A stretch of 64,000 bases of DNA from Mogibacterium diversum. Its GTDB lineage: Bacteria > Bacillota > Clostridia > Peptostreptococcales > Anaerovoracaceae. The position numbers and the translations under genes were made by a program. Below are positions 18,442-26,776 of this stretch, piece by piece; the stretch's first letter is position 1; every line of letters starts with the position of its first letter. The notes beneath the pieces were generated by a model that made no database searches, had not been told where the DNA came from, and saw only the letters and a list, made by a program, of their open reading frames with translations. The stretch lies in contig NZ_CP027228.1 of NCBI RefSeq assembly GCF_002998925.1, positions 1,488,001 to 1,552,000 on the forward strand, read 5' to 3'.

Positions 18442-19443
18442 ATGAAATTAAGATATACCGAAACTGATTGTACCAATCCGTTTATCAACCTCGCTACTGA
18501 GGAATATATGACTTTCCGCGCAGCTGAAGGCGAAGTTACTATGTACCTATGGCAAAACGCTAACACTGTAGTAATCGGCAAGAACCAGAACCCTTGGCGT
18601 GAATGCAGAGTTGAGTCCATGAGAGAAGGAGACTGCAAGCTAGCTAGAAGAATCTCTGGCGGCGAAGCTGTGTATCACGACCTTGGAAACCTCAATTTTA
18701 CATTCATTGCAAGAGAAGATGAATACGATATCCCTAAGCAGACAGAGGTAATCCTCGAAGCTGTTCGTTTGCTAGGTATAAATGCTGAAAAAACTGGAAG
18801 AAATGACCTCACTATCGATGGCATGAAGTTCTCCGGCCACGCATACTACCAGAGCAATGGCTACTGCTACCACCATGGAACGATTATGTTCAATGTAGAT
18901 CCAACTCCACTTGGAGAGTATCTCAACGTTTCCGCTTCTAAGCTAAAATCAAAAGGTGTAAAGTCAGTTCGTTCAAGAATCACTAATCTCATCAACCACA
19001 AGCCTGACGTTACACTTGAGGAGCTCAAGAAAGCACTCTATGATGCATTTGCAAAGGTTTACGGAGGAGAGGTTGAACGCTTCGACATCCCTACTGCTGA
19101 GTCTGATCCTGAGCTTAAAGCTCTAATCGACAAGTACTCGTCTGAGGAATGGCGATTCGGCCGCAAGATACCATTCACAACTTCGATCTCCGAGAGACTT
19201 GATTGGGGTGGTGTAGATGTCGAGCTGCAGGTTGAAGGTGGCGTGATTAAGGACTGCGGAATCTTCTCTGATTCGCTCGAGACTGAGGTCTTTGGAGTTC
19301 TAAAGGAAAAGCTAATAGGCTGCAAATACAGCAAGTCCGCAATGGCTACACTCGTTGAAAGTGCTCTGCCATATGCACCTAACAGCAAGGAATATCAGAT
19401 TTGCTGTGACATCATTAATCTGATTGCTGAAGGCATTATGTAG
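18442..19443 (+). CDS. lplA: Lipoate-protein ligase A
   Basis: 333 residues: N-terminal catalytic domain with RRISGGEAVYHDLGNLNF and TGRNDLTIDGMKFSGHAYY (conserved Lys), plus the C-terminal accessory domain (about 245-330). Activates lipoate with ATP and attaches it to the GcvH lysine. The ATG follows AAGGAG at 10 bases. Position between gcvPB and lpdA makes GcvH the obvious substrate and suggests reliance on scavenged lipoate. Preceded by two large hairpins. Confidence 0.95.
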   Translation: MKLRYTETDCTNPFINLATEEYMTFRAAEGEVTMYLWQNANTVVIGKNQNPWRECRVESMREGDCKLARRISGGEAVYHDLGNLNFTFIAREDEYDIPKQTEVILEAVRLLGINAEKTGRNDLTIDGMKFSGHAYYQSNGYCYHHGTIMFNVDPTPLGEYLNVSASKLKSKGVKSVRSRITNLINHKPDVTLEELKKALYDAFAKVYGGEVERFDIPTAESDPELKALIDKYSSEEWRFGRKIPFTTSISERLDWGGVDVELQVEGGVIKDCGIFSDSLETEVFGVLKEKLIGCKYSKSAMATLVESALPYAPNSKEYQICCDIINLIAEGIM

Positions 19444-19498
19444 CATTATATAGGTATATCTTGGTGCATCTGCACTATCGTTATGAAAAGAGGAAGAT

Positions 19499-20872
19499 AT
19501 GGCTGAATTTAATTATGATCTAGTTGTTATTGGTGCTGGCCCTGGTGGCTATGAGGCTGCTTTTGACGCTGTTAAGTACGGCATGAAGGTTGCTGTAATT
19601 GAGAAAGATAGAGTTGGTGGCACCTGCCTCAACAGAGGCTGTGTGCCTACAAAAACTATCATGCGCTCGTCCGAGCTCGCTAAGGAAGCTAGAGAGGGTG
19701 CTAAAATCGGCGTTAATGCTGCTGATGTTAAGGTTGACCTCGACGCTGTTAGAGCTCGTAAGGACGAGGTGCTTGATACCCTACGCGAGGGCATTGAAAC
19801 CGGCCTTGCAAAGGCTAAGATTGATCTACTACATGGCCTCGCGCTAGTCAAAGATGAGCACACTGTATCGTACACTGATAGAGAGGGCGAATCGCATGAG
19901 GTAACTGGTAAGTTTATCCTGATCGCAACTGGTGGCAATCCGTTTATTCCGCCTATTCCGGGCGCCGAGCTCGAGGGCGTTATGGACTCGACCGAGCTCC
20001 TCGAGCAGGGCGGTACGCCCTTCGATGATTTCGTAATCATCGGCGGCGGCGTTATTGGGGTTGAGTTTGCTACTGTATATAATGGTTTTGGCTCACACGT
20101 AACTGTTGTTGAGGCTCTAGACCGTCTCATTCCTACTGTTGATAAGGAACTGGCCCGCAGTCTGAAGATGAGCCTGCAGAAAGATGGCATCGATGTTCTA
20201 ACTAAGTGCCCTGTTGTAAGGATTGAGCAGGCGGACGGAAGACTTGCGGTTGTTTACACTGAAAAGGATGAGGAGAAATCAATCCCTGCAGATGCTGTTC
20301 TCATGGCTGTTGGCAGAAGATCTGATGTTCCTAGTCTGTTATCTGAACAGCTCCAGCATCTTGCAGGAGAGCGCGGCCGTCTCGCCGTTAATGAGCACTA
20401 CCAGGCGGCGAGTCCGAGCATCTATGGCATCGGTGACGCAATCGGCGGCATCGAGCTAGCTCATACAGCAACTGCCGAAGGCAGAAATGCAGTTGCCCAC
20501 ATGAACGGACAGGAGCCACCAATTCGCATGGAGACCGTTCCAACCTGCATCTACTCGGTGCCTGAGATTGCGTCCGTCGGCATCTCCGCGGACGAGGCCA
20601 AGGAGCAGGGTATTGAAATCATCACTAAGAAGTACGCTATGGGAGCAAATGGCAAGACAGTCCTCGAAGACCTCGGCCGCGGCACCATCAAGCTGATTGC
20701 CGACGCAGACAGCCATATACTGCTCGGCGCACAACTCATGTGCGGCCGCGCTACCGACCTCGTAGGCGAATTGGCGCTAGCTATTTCAAATAAGCTGACA
20801 CTCGAAGATGTAGCTTCCACAATCCATCCACACCCAACATTTGTGGAAGCGATTGCAGAAGCGGCTAGATAG
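19499..20872 (+). CDS. lpdA: Dihydrolipoyl dehydrogenase (glycine cleavage L protein)
   Basis: 457 residues. FAD-binding GAGPGGYEA (12-20), redox-active disulfide Cys43/Cys48 in GGTCLNRGCVPTKT, NAD-binding IIGGGVIGVEFA, and C-terminal catalytic His445/Glu450 in HPHPTFVEA. Reoxidises the dihydrolipoyl arm of GcvH with NAD. Last gene of the cluster, followed by a strong terminator. Its GC content and codon choice (GGC, CTC, CGC rich) appear higher than in gcvT-gcvPB, which may reflect a separate origin. Confidence 0.96.
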   Translation: MAEFNYDLVVIGAGPGGYEAAFDAVKYGMKVAVIEKDRVGGTCLNRGCVPTKTIMRSSELAKEAREGAKIGVNAADVKVDLDAVRARKDEVLDTLREGIETGLAKAKIDLLHGLALVKDEHTVSYTDREGESHEVTGKFILIATGGNPFIPPIPGAELEGVMDSTELLEQGGTPFDDFVIIGGGVIGVEFATVYNGFGSHVTVVEALDRLIPTVDKELARSLKMSLQKDGIDVLTKCPVVRIEQADGRLAVVYTEKDEEKSIPADAVLMAVGRRSDVPSLLSEQLQHLAGERGRLAVNEHYQAASPSIYGIGDAIGGIELAHTATAEGRNAVAHMNGQEPPIRMETVPTCIYSVPEIASVGISADEAKEQGIEIITKKYAMGANGKTVLEDLGRGTIKLIADADSHILLGAQLMCGRATDLVGELALAISNKLTLEDVASTIHPHPTFVEAIAEAAR

Positions 20873-20917
20873 TATCAGCTGTTTAGGCGAATCACAATTA
20901 TCACAATTTCTAAAAGT

Positions 20918-20954
20918 AAAACTCGTTTGCCGTGCTTGACGGCAAACGAGTTTT
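20918..20954. terminator. Strong bidirectional terminator after lpdA
   Basis: A perfect 15-bp stem, AAAACTCGTTTGCCG (20918-20932) with CGGCAAACGAGTTTT (20940-20954), and a 7-base loop. The A and T ends serve both directions: lpdA on the plus strand and the membrane protein gene ending at 20988 on the minus strand. Confidence 0.92.
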
Positions 20955-20987
20955 ATCATTTTATTCATTTATCTTTTAACTGTAATA

Positions 20988-22127
20988 TTAACTTTCCAAT
21001 TCTATTAATTTGAGATACGCCATCTTAACTTCATCAACATCATTTCTGCATTCGGCAAACTCCTCATAGAACTCTCCAGCTCGCAGCCTTAGGTCCTCTA
21101 ACTTTGCTTTATCTCCAGCAAAGGCCTGTTCAGAATATTCAAATTTAGCCTTTAACCTAGACCCTATATCCTGAGTTTTCCATCTATTTAGGATATTTAA
21201 TGCGACCTTCTCTGTGTTCAATTCACCTATTATTGCGGCATATGTAATATATAGATTCAGCAAATTTAATGTCTCATGTGTTACAAATAACTCCCAGATA
21301 ACTTCGAGATATTTTCTCTCTAGCAAGAACTTCATCTCTTCTGTAAGAGTTTCTCTGTTCAGAGCTTTTCCTACGACTATCCTGCTCCAGATTGATATCC
21401 TCTCGTGAATTCTTTCTCTGTTTTCAAAGTTCTCAGCTTCGAGCTCTACAAATCTTTTAATCGCTTCTTCATCATTAGAGTCCGCGAGCAACCGCTCTCT
21501 AATTATATAGTATTCAAAATATTTTGAGTCACGAAGTTTAGTGAATTTACCTCTAAATATTTCCATTTCAATATTCGAATTTGCTATATCTATAGCCATT
21601 CCAGCAAGCGGAATCAAATAGAGCGGCATGCTGCTAATCCTGTAAATTGCAAATGAAATACAGCTGTACAGAATGAACATAACGATTTCCGTCAGTATCT
21701 CCACTCTTCGTAATTCTAATCTTATTTCTTCATAGCTCAGATTCTTCATTGAGCATCGCAGGTATTTATCTGGAATAAAGAGTTCATTTATCATGTATAA
21801 CTGCGATGAGTGGTTAATGCGACCATTGAGATATACGAATATCCAGAAGGCATATGCTGACTGCTTGCTCTCTTTTGATTTCCATATCAGGCTATTCACG
21901 ATGTATTTGACAGGAGATAATACTCTAACAAATATTACTGCAACAAGGTATGAAAGAGCTGCAGTTGTAAGGTATTTAACAAAACCGATATCTGACCCAC
22001 TAATTACAAGCCATACATTAAATGAAGACGCAAGAAGTAATCCTATGCCAATATGTATGAGGTAATTAAATTTTAGGCTAATTCCATTTTTCTTAATCAT
22101 TTCCTTTAATCCGTCGTAATCTCGCAT
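20988..22127 (-). CDS. Membrane protein of unknown function with a cytosolic helical domain
   Basis: 379 residues. Two hydrophobic helices near 23-70 (HIGIGLLLASSFNVWLVIS and YLTTAALSYLVAVIFV) and two more near 145-185, then about 190 residues rich in charged helices (FVELEAENFENRERIHERI and similar). No catalytic motif or known family is recognised. The start is 12 bases after GGAG. It stands alone between two terminators, with lower GC than its neighbours. Confidence 0.7.
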   Translation of the reverse strand: MRDYDGLKEMIKKNGISLKFNYLIHIGIGLLLASSFNVWLVISGSDIGFVKYLTTAALSYLVAVIFVRVLSPVKYIVNSLIWKSKESKQSAYAFWIFVYLNGRINHSSQLYMINELFIPDKYLRCSMKNLSYEEIRLELRRVEILTEIVMFILYSCISFAIYRISSMPLYLIPLAGMAIDIANSNIEMEIFRGKFTKLRDSKYFEYYIIRERLLADSNDEEAIKRFVELEAENFENRERIHERISIWSRIVVGKALNRETLTEEMKFLLERKYLEVIWELFVTHETLNLLNLYITYAAIIGELNTEKVALNILNRWKTQDIGSRLKAKFEYSEQAFAGDKAKLEDLRLRAGEFYEEFAECRNDVDEVKMAYLKLIELES

Positions 22128-22261
22128 TTCATGATATCACTCCGATAAGACAATTTTACATTTTTTAAACGAACATTCAATCAATTACGCATTTTTCACC
22201 CGAATAATCATCATTTAATCATTATCCAGTCTAGATAACTATCTACCCGCACAATAAACTA

Positions 22262-22296
22262 CAAAACAAAAGCGCCCGCCGAATTCACTCGGCGGA
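22262..22296 (-). terminator. Terminator downstream of glutathione peroxidase
   Basis: On the minus strand CCGCCGA pairs with TCGGCGG (22295-22289 with 22282-22276) over a 6-base loop and is followed by CGCTTTTGTTTTG. It is about 110 bases after the gpx stop. The plus strand also shows T5 after the hairpin, so it may act in both directions. Confidence 0.7.
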
Positions 22297-22404
22297 CACC
22301 ATTTTTAGCTCTATACATTTTCACACTTATAACTTTAATCTAAGCCCATTGCTGGGTCCATATGTGTGCTTATGCTATTTATTGTTTAAAATAGTTCTTA
22401 TAGA

Positions 22405-22950
22405 TTAGATAAGGCTCTTTACGAAGGCAGCAACCTCACCCATATCAGCTGTTGGCTCGAATCTAGCAACTACGTTTCCTTCTCTATCTACAACGAACTT
22501 AGTGAAGTTCCACTTGATGTTAGCATTGTTTCTGAAATCAGGATTGCCCATTGCAACAAACTCTTCAAACTTCTCTCTGTCTGGGAAGTCTCCGAAGCCC
22601 TCAAAGCCCTTCTGGCTCTTGAGGAATGTGTAAAGCGGAAGCTCATTCTCGCCGTTTACATCTGACTTCTTAAGCTGTGGGAATGTAGTGTTGTAATTGA
22701 GTGTGCAGAACTCATGGATCTCATCATCTGATCCAGGTGCCTGTCCACCGAACTGGTTGCAAGGGATATCGATAATCTCTAGTCCGGACTCGTGTAGCTC
22801 CTTGTAAAGTGCCTCTAGTGGCTCGTACTGAGGTGTGAATCCACATCCAGTTGCAGTGTTAACGATGAGCATTACCTTGCCCTTGTTATCAGCTAGGTTT
22901 AGCTCACTTCCATCAGGTCTAGCTAGCTTAAAATCATAAATCTGTGCCAT
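22405..22950 (-). CDS. Glutathione peroxidase family protein (Cys type)
   Basis: 181 residues, the usual length. Peroxidatic Cys36 in NTATGCGFTPQY is encoded by TGC, not a selenocysteine codon; Gln70 lies in NQFGGQAPG, and the WNFTKF segment supplies the conserved Trp and Asn. Bacterial members mostly act as thioredoxin-dependent peroxidases that detoxify hydroperoxides, useful to an anaerobe. The ATG at 22950 follows AGGAGG. It has its own promoter and terminator, so is monocistronic. Confidence 0.93.
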   Translation of the reverse strand: MAQIYDFKLARPDGSELNLADNKGKVMLIVNTATGCGFTPQYEPLEALYKELHESGLEIIDIPCNQFGGQAPGSDDEIHEFCTLNYNTTFPQLKKSDVNGENELPLYTFLKSQKGFEGFGDFPDREKFEEFVAMGNPDFRNNANIKWNFTKFVVDREGNVVARFEPTADMGEVAAFVKSLI

Positions 22951-23016
22951 CTCATATCCTCCTATGAATATCTCATATATTAATTAGTTTTATTAAATGT
23001 CTTTTGAACAATTCAA

Positions 23017-23044
23017 TTGTATCACATTGAATTCCGTTGTCAAT
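23017..23044 (-). promoter_or_regulatory. gpx promoter with an overlapping inverted repeat
   Basis: Minus strand TTGACA (complement of 23039-23044), 16-base spacer, TACAAT (complement of 23017-23022). The spacer and -10 overlap a 7-bp inverted repeat, ATTCAAT and ATTGAAT separated by 8 bases, a plausible repressor operator. It is not a good PerR or Fur box by eye. Confidence 0.65.
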
Positions 23045-23250
23045 ATTTTTTTAAAAATACTCTGTTTCTTTATCAGTTCATGTTCCGTGTAATCTCCTAC
23101 TCTTTATGCTTCATACTTTGCATAGACTTGAATAAGGATTAGCCTTTTAGTATAGGCTTTAACAACGGTTATCATAGTTTTGTCAAATTATTATTAACGC
23201 TATCTATGCATTGCGCAAAATCTATCACTTTATTCAATAGGTGCATCTAC

Positions 23251-23267
23251 CCATTAGTTGATATAAT
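23251..23267 (+). promoter_or_regulatory. Extended -10 promoter of the double-cubane-cluster operon
   Basis: TGATATAAT (23259-23267) is an exact extended -10 element with a weak -35. The predicted start near 23274 gives a leader of about 35 nt before the ATG at 23309. The 23045-23250 stretch upstream is AT-rich without further recognisable signals. Confidence 0.55.
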
Positions 23268-23308
23268 TTTATCAGTATATTTGACTTATTATTATGGAGG
23301 TTATGAAA

Positions 23309-24580
23309 ATGGCAGATTATCGTAAGATGTGGGAAGATCTAGGTATGGACGTGGAGAATCACGACCTACTATGTAGCGTTCTTCCTGGAGCAATTGGTGA
23401 CGTATTTCTATCTCAGGAAAATAGACCTGAAGCCATGGATTATTTTGACATGGTTCTCGCTGATGTTCACGGCCTACGTCCAGCTGAGCTCGTCGAGTTT
23501 AAGAAGAATGGCGGCAAGGTATTCGGAACATTCTGTACATATGTTCCTGACGAAATTATCTTTGCAGGTAACGGCATAGCTACTGGTCTTTGCGCAGGCT
23601 CTCAATTCTGGGTTCCAGGTGGAGAGAGATATTTGCCAGCAAATACATGTCCGCTCATCAAGGCTATGCTCGGAGCTAGATTTGACAGAACATGTCCTTT
23701 CTATAGACTCGCAGACATCTATATAGGCGAGAACACCTGTGATGGCAAGAAGAAGGCGTACGAAATCCTCGGCACTGATGTTCAGATGCACATCATGGAT
23801 CTTCCTCAGATGAAGAGACCTAAGGATATCGAAAAGTGGGCTGACGAGTGTCATGACCTACTCGAGATGGTTGAGAAGGAAACTGGCAACAAGATCACTC
23901 CTGAGAAACTTGCTGAGAACATCAAGAAGATTAATGCTAAGCGTGCTGCTCTCAAGAGACTGTACGACCTACGCAAAAACAAGAACGTTCCTATCAGCGG
24001 AACTGACACGCTTCTCATCTCCCAGATTGCTTACTACGATGACCCTGAGAGATTTACAACTATGGTTAACAAACTCTGTGACGAGCTCGAGAAGAGAGTT
24101 GCTGATGGCGTTTCAGTATTTCCTGCAGGAACTAAGCGCATCATGATTTCTGGAACTCCTATGGCTATTCCAAACTGGAAGATGCATAATCTAATTGAGA
24201 CCTCTGGTGCAGCTGTTGTCTGTGAAGAGACATGTACTGGAACTCGTTACTTTGAGAACTTTGTAGATGAATCAGGTGAGAATCTCGACGAGATGGTTTC
24301 AAATATAGCTGACCGTTACATGAAGATTAATTGCGCTTGCTTCACTCCTAATTCAGGTCGTTTCGACGATATAATTAGACTTGCTAAGGAATACGACGTA
24401 GATGCTGTAATCGACGTTAACCTAAAGTTCTGCCAGACATACGACATCGAGGGTTACCTGCTTGAGGACAAACTCAAGGAAGCTGGAATCCCAGTGCTCG
24501 GAATCGAGACAGACTACACTGACAGCGATGCACAGCAGCTCAAGACACGTATCGAGGCATTTATCGAGGTGCTAGGCTAA
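23309..24580 (+). CDS. Double-cubane-cluster protein, 2-hydroxyacyl-CoA dehydratase component family
   Basis: 423 residues from the ATG at 23309, 8 bases after GGAGG; an in-frame ATG at 23294 precedes that ribosome site. Belongs to the HgdB/FldB family of Fe-S subunits, and resembles the single-subunit YjiM/DCCP branch: many Cys are spread through the chain (ENTCDGKKKAYE, CEETCTGTRYF, NCACFTPN). It is followed by DUF3343 and an HgdC-like ATPase rather than a second dehydratase subunit and CoA transferase, so the double-cubane reductase branch is likelier than a true acyl-CoA dehydratase. The physiological substrate is unknown. Confidence 0.85.
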   Translation: MADYRKMWEDLGMDVENHDLLCSVLPGAIGDVFLSQENRPEAMDYFDMVLADVHGLRPAELVEFKKNGGKVFGTFCTYVPDEIIFAGNGIATGLCAGSQFWVPGGERYLPANTCPLIKAMLGARFDRTCPFYRLADIYIGENTCDGKKKAYEILGTDVQMHIMDLPQMKRPKDIEKWADECHDLLEMVEKETGNKITPEKLAENIKKINAKRAALKRLYDLRKNKNVPISGTDTLLISQIAYYDDPERFTTMVNKLCDELEKRVADGVSVFPAGTKRIMISGTPMAIPNWKMHNLIETSGAAVVCEETCTGTRYFENFVDESGENLDEMVSNIADRYMKINCACFTPNSGRFDDIIRLAKEYDVDAVIDVNLKFCQTYDIEGYLLEDKLKEAGIPVLGIETDYTDSDAQQLKTRIEAFIEVLG

Positions 24581-24581
24581 A

Positions 24582-24836
24582 ATGCTCCACTATTATGTTT
24601 TGTTCGATAATCACACGGATGCCATGGAGATGTATCGTGCTATAAAAGCAACTTCACATTACGCCCAGATTAGCCCGACTCCGCGTGAATTAAGCGTTTG
24701 CTGCGGTGTGTCGCTACTGGTCAAGGAAGAAGATGTGCCTTTTATAAAGGAGCTTGCCGAAGAGCAGCAGCTAAGATACATATCTATAAACGGACTAGAT
24801 AACGAATTCAACAGTAGCAGGCATAGATATGGGTAG
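24582..24836 (+). CDS. DUF3343 protein (putative Se/S carrier-like)
   Basis: 84 residues, beginning one base after the preceding stop, so translationally coupled. Contains the DUF3343 pattern: an N-terminal FDNHTDAMEMYRAIK, PTPRELSVCCGVSLLV with a Cys pair, and a C-terminal strand-helix end. The family frequently accompanies HgdB-like genes and sulfur or selenium proteins; a role in cluster maturation is inferred from context. Confidence 0.82.
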   Translation: MLHYYVLFDNHTDAMEMYRAIKATSHYAQISPTPRELSVCCGVSLLVKEEDVPFIKELAEEQQLRYISINGLDNEFNSSRHRYG

Positions 24837-24893
24837 GTCTCGCTAAGTTCAGTCAAGTACGTCTAGAGCTACGTACGACTAGCTGTAGCTTGG

Positions 24894-24929
24894 CATACTT
24901 GGTATACTTGATATACTTTATATACTTAA
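24894..24929 (+). repeat. Four tandem 9-bp repeats
   Basis: Consensus TATACTTNN repeated at 24894, 24903, 24912 and 24921, in the 166-base gap between the DUF3343 gene and the activator gene. The preceding 50 bases are also rich in short palindromes around ACGTAC and TAGCT. It may be a protein-binding array or simple slippage. Confidence 0.6.
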
Positions 24930-25002
24930 TATGTTAGATAAAGCTTGACGATTTGGCGTGTTCTAAGTCAGATGTGATTAGGCAAAATGAGAAGGATTTT
25001 AA

Positions 25003-25767
25003 ATGACTAGAATTGGAATTGATATTGGATCTACCGCTTCTAAGGTCTGCGTGATTGGAGAAGATGATAGGCCTCGCTTCGAGGTGTTACCTACGGGCTG
25101 GAACAGCAAGATTACTGCTGGCATAATCAAGGAAAACCTTGAGAAGCTCGGCATAGATTTAGAGAGCGCTAAGATTGTAGCAACTGGGTACGGACGAATC
25201 TCAGTAGACTACGCGGATAAAGTAATCACCGAGATCACTTGCCACGGACGCGGTGGCTATGAGATGGCGGGGCAGGAAGATTGCTCTATCATCGATGTCG
25301 GCGGTCAGGACACCAAGTATATCTTGGTTCAAGATGGCAGGGCCGTTGACTTCCTTATGAATGACAAGTGTGCCGCTGGAACGGGCAAATTTATCGAGGT
25401 TATGGCAAATCGCCTCGGCCTTACAATCGAAGAACTATTCGATGAGGCTAAACGGGGTGATCCGATACCGATTAGCTCAATATGCACGGTTTTCGCAGAA
25501 TCTGAGGTTATCAACTACATGGGTGAAGGTCGCCCTAAGGAAGAGATTGCAGCTGGTGTAATCGATAGCGTTGCGACTAAGGTCGTGACACTTTGTCAAA
25601 AGAAAGCTATCGCAGATAAGTGCGTGATAACCGGCGGACTAAGCGGAAATGATTATTTTGCAGAGCTTCTCTCTAAGAAGCTAGGGCGAACAGTCACTCC
25701 GCTTCCTAATGGCCGATATGCTGGAGCGTATGGGGCGGCAATTCTAGCAGGAAAAATCGAGAAGTAA
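25003..25767 (+). CDS. ATP-dependent activator of the double-cubane/dehydratase protein
   Basis: 254 residues, BadF/BadG/BcrA/HgdC ATPase family. The ASKHA phosphate loop GIDIGSTASK is at 5-14. Cys123 (NDKCAAGTGKF) and Cys161 (SSICTVFAES) match the ligands of the 4Fe-4S cluster that bridges the homodimer. It couples ATP hydrolysis to low-potential electron transfer into the partner protein encoded 420 bases upstream. The ATG follows AAGGA. Followed by a terminator. Confidence 0.93.
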   Translation: MTRIGIDIGSTASKVCVIGEDDRPRFEVLPTGWNSKITAGIIKENLEKLGIDLESAKIVATGYGRISVDYADKVITEITCHGRGGYEMAGQEDCSIIDVGGQDTKYILVQDGRAVDFLMNDKCAAGTGKFIEVMANRLGLTIEELFDEAKRGDPIPISSICTVFAESEVINYMGEGRPKEEIAAGVIDSVATKVVTLCQKKAIADKCVITGGLSGNDYFAELLSKKLGRTVTPLPNGRYAGAYGAAILAGKIEK

Positions 25768-25802
25768 AAGTCTTTTAAGACAATGTGAGCGAACATATAA
25801 CT

Positions 25803-25834
25803 AAAGGGCTATTCCTATGGGAGTAGCCCTTTTA
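25803..25834 (+). terminator. Terminator of the double-cubane operon
   Basis: AAAGGGCTATTCC pairs with GGGAGTAGCCCTTT with G-T pairs and a 3-base loop, followed by TTTAG. It begins about 35 bases after the activator stop. Confidence 0.75.
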
Positions 25835-25874
25835 GATTATGTGTAATAATTTCTAATTACTATCAACTTGAGGT

Positions 25875-25902
25875 ATGACATAATATTGCATGATGATATA
25901 AT
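25875..25902 (+). promoter_or_regulatory. Promoter of the 161-residue orphan gene
   Basis: ATGACA (25875-25880), 16-base spacer, then TGA-TATAAT (25897-25902), an extended -10. The start would lie about 37 bases before the ATG at 25946. Confidence 0.65.
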
Positions 25903-25945
25903 TGCAATAACTAATCGATAAATTGATATTTGCGGAGGATCCTTG

Positions 25946-26431
25946 ATGTATATTGAAAACAAATATTGGAACAACTATATCGGAGATACTGACGATAGTC
26001 TTAACCTTATCGCTTTTTTAGAAGATCAAAGTAGCGACGAGATAGAGTTTTCCGACATACTGCAAGCTTTAGGCCTTAACAAACATGATGGAAACTTTAG
26101 AAGAACCACTTCCCCTTTAGGTTTTACTAATTCTATGGGAATCTATCTTGATTTTACTTTCGCCATTGATATATTAACCGACCTTGCTGCGATATTATTA
26201 GAATGCAAAGTAAATGGCAGTGTTGATTTACACGACTTAGAGCCATATGATACAGATTCTCGCAAGATAAATATTATTGCTACACCAGATGATTATGAGC
26301 TTTTGAATAAAGCTCTTTCCGACTTTTCGAAGAATCCACTTGAGTATGACCTTTCTGAACTCGTTCCAGAGGAGGATATGCGCGAGATGGCGGAAATTTG
26401 CGAAGATCTAAGGCAGGAGCTGTTAAGCTAG
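25946..26431 (+). CDS. Acidic cytosolic protein of unknown function
   Basis: 161 residues. The ATG at 25946 is 7 bases after GGAGG. Strongly acidic, with no signal peptide or membrane segment. It opens with YIENKYWNNYIGDTDDSLNLIAFL, followed by a region with FRRTTSPLGF and a C-terminal acidic helix (EEDMREMAEICEDLRQELL). The WNNYIGDTDDS opening resembles small proteins found near polymorphic toxins, but I cannot assign a family. Single-gene unit with its own promoter and lower GC than its neighbours. Confidence 0.72.
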   Translation: MYIENKYWNNYIGDTDDSLNLIAFLEDQSSDEIEFSDILQALGLNKHDGNFRRTTSPLGFTNSMGIYLDFTFAIDILTDLAAILLECKVNGSVDLHDLEPYDTDSRKINIIATPDDYELLNKALSDFSKNPLEYDLSELVPEEDMREMAEICEDLRQELLS

Positions 26432-26522
26432 AACTTCTTTTATTGCAAGTTAAATATATTAATTATAGCTACTATTAAATTTATCTATAAGCTTTTAACT
26501 TGTAAATTTGAACAGTAATAAC

Positions 26523-26687
26523 TTATAACAAATCTATTAATAGCGCGACAACCCCTAAAATCATTGCAATACAATAAGAAATATTAAAAATTTTCTTATT
26601 GTTCACTTTCCAATTCTTATACAGAAAAACTCTGAAAATAGAAAGACATATTAGCACCACAATTAAAATAATTCTATTCATAATCAT
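26523..26687 (-). CDS. Possible small two-helix membrane peptide
   Basis: 54 residues on the minus strand, starting MIMNRIILIVVLICLSIF, then a basic loop (YKNWKVNNKK) and a second hydrophobic helix (AMILGVVALLIDLL). The composition is very membrane-like, but there is no ribosome site at the proper distance and the region is AT-rich, so this may be chance. It occupies the otherwise empty 345-base gap between the orphan gene and the LysR gene. Confidence 0.3.
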   Translation of the reverse strand: MIMNRIILIVVLICLSIFRVFLYKNWKVNNKKIFNISYCIAMILGVVALLIDLL

Positions 26688-26776
26688 TTGAACAATAATC
26701 TAATTACAAGTTGATAATAATTAGATATCCTCCTATTATACGTTTATGCATTCTTAGATTTTAAGCCCTATACTGC

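Noticed and set aside
22405..22950. Selenocysteine glutathione peroxidase
   Set aside because: The catalytic position is TGC (Cys36), not TGA, and no insertion element is needed.
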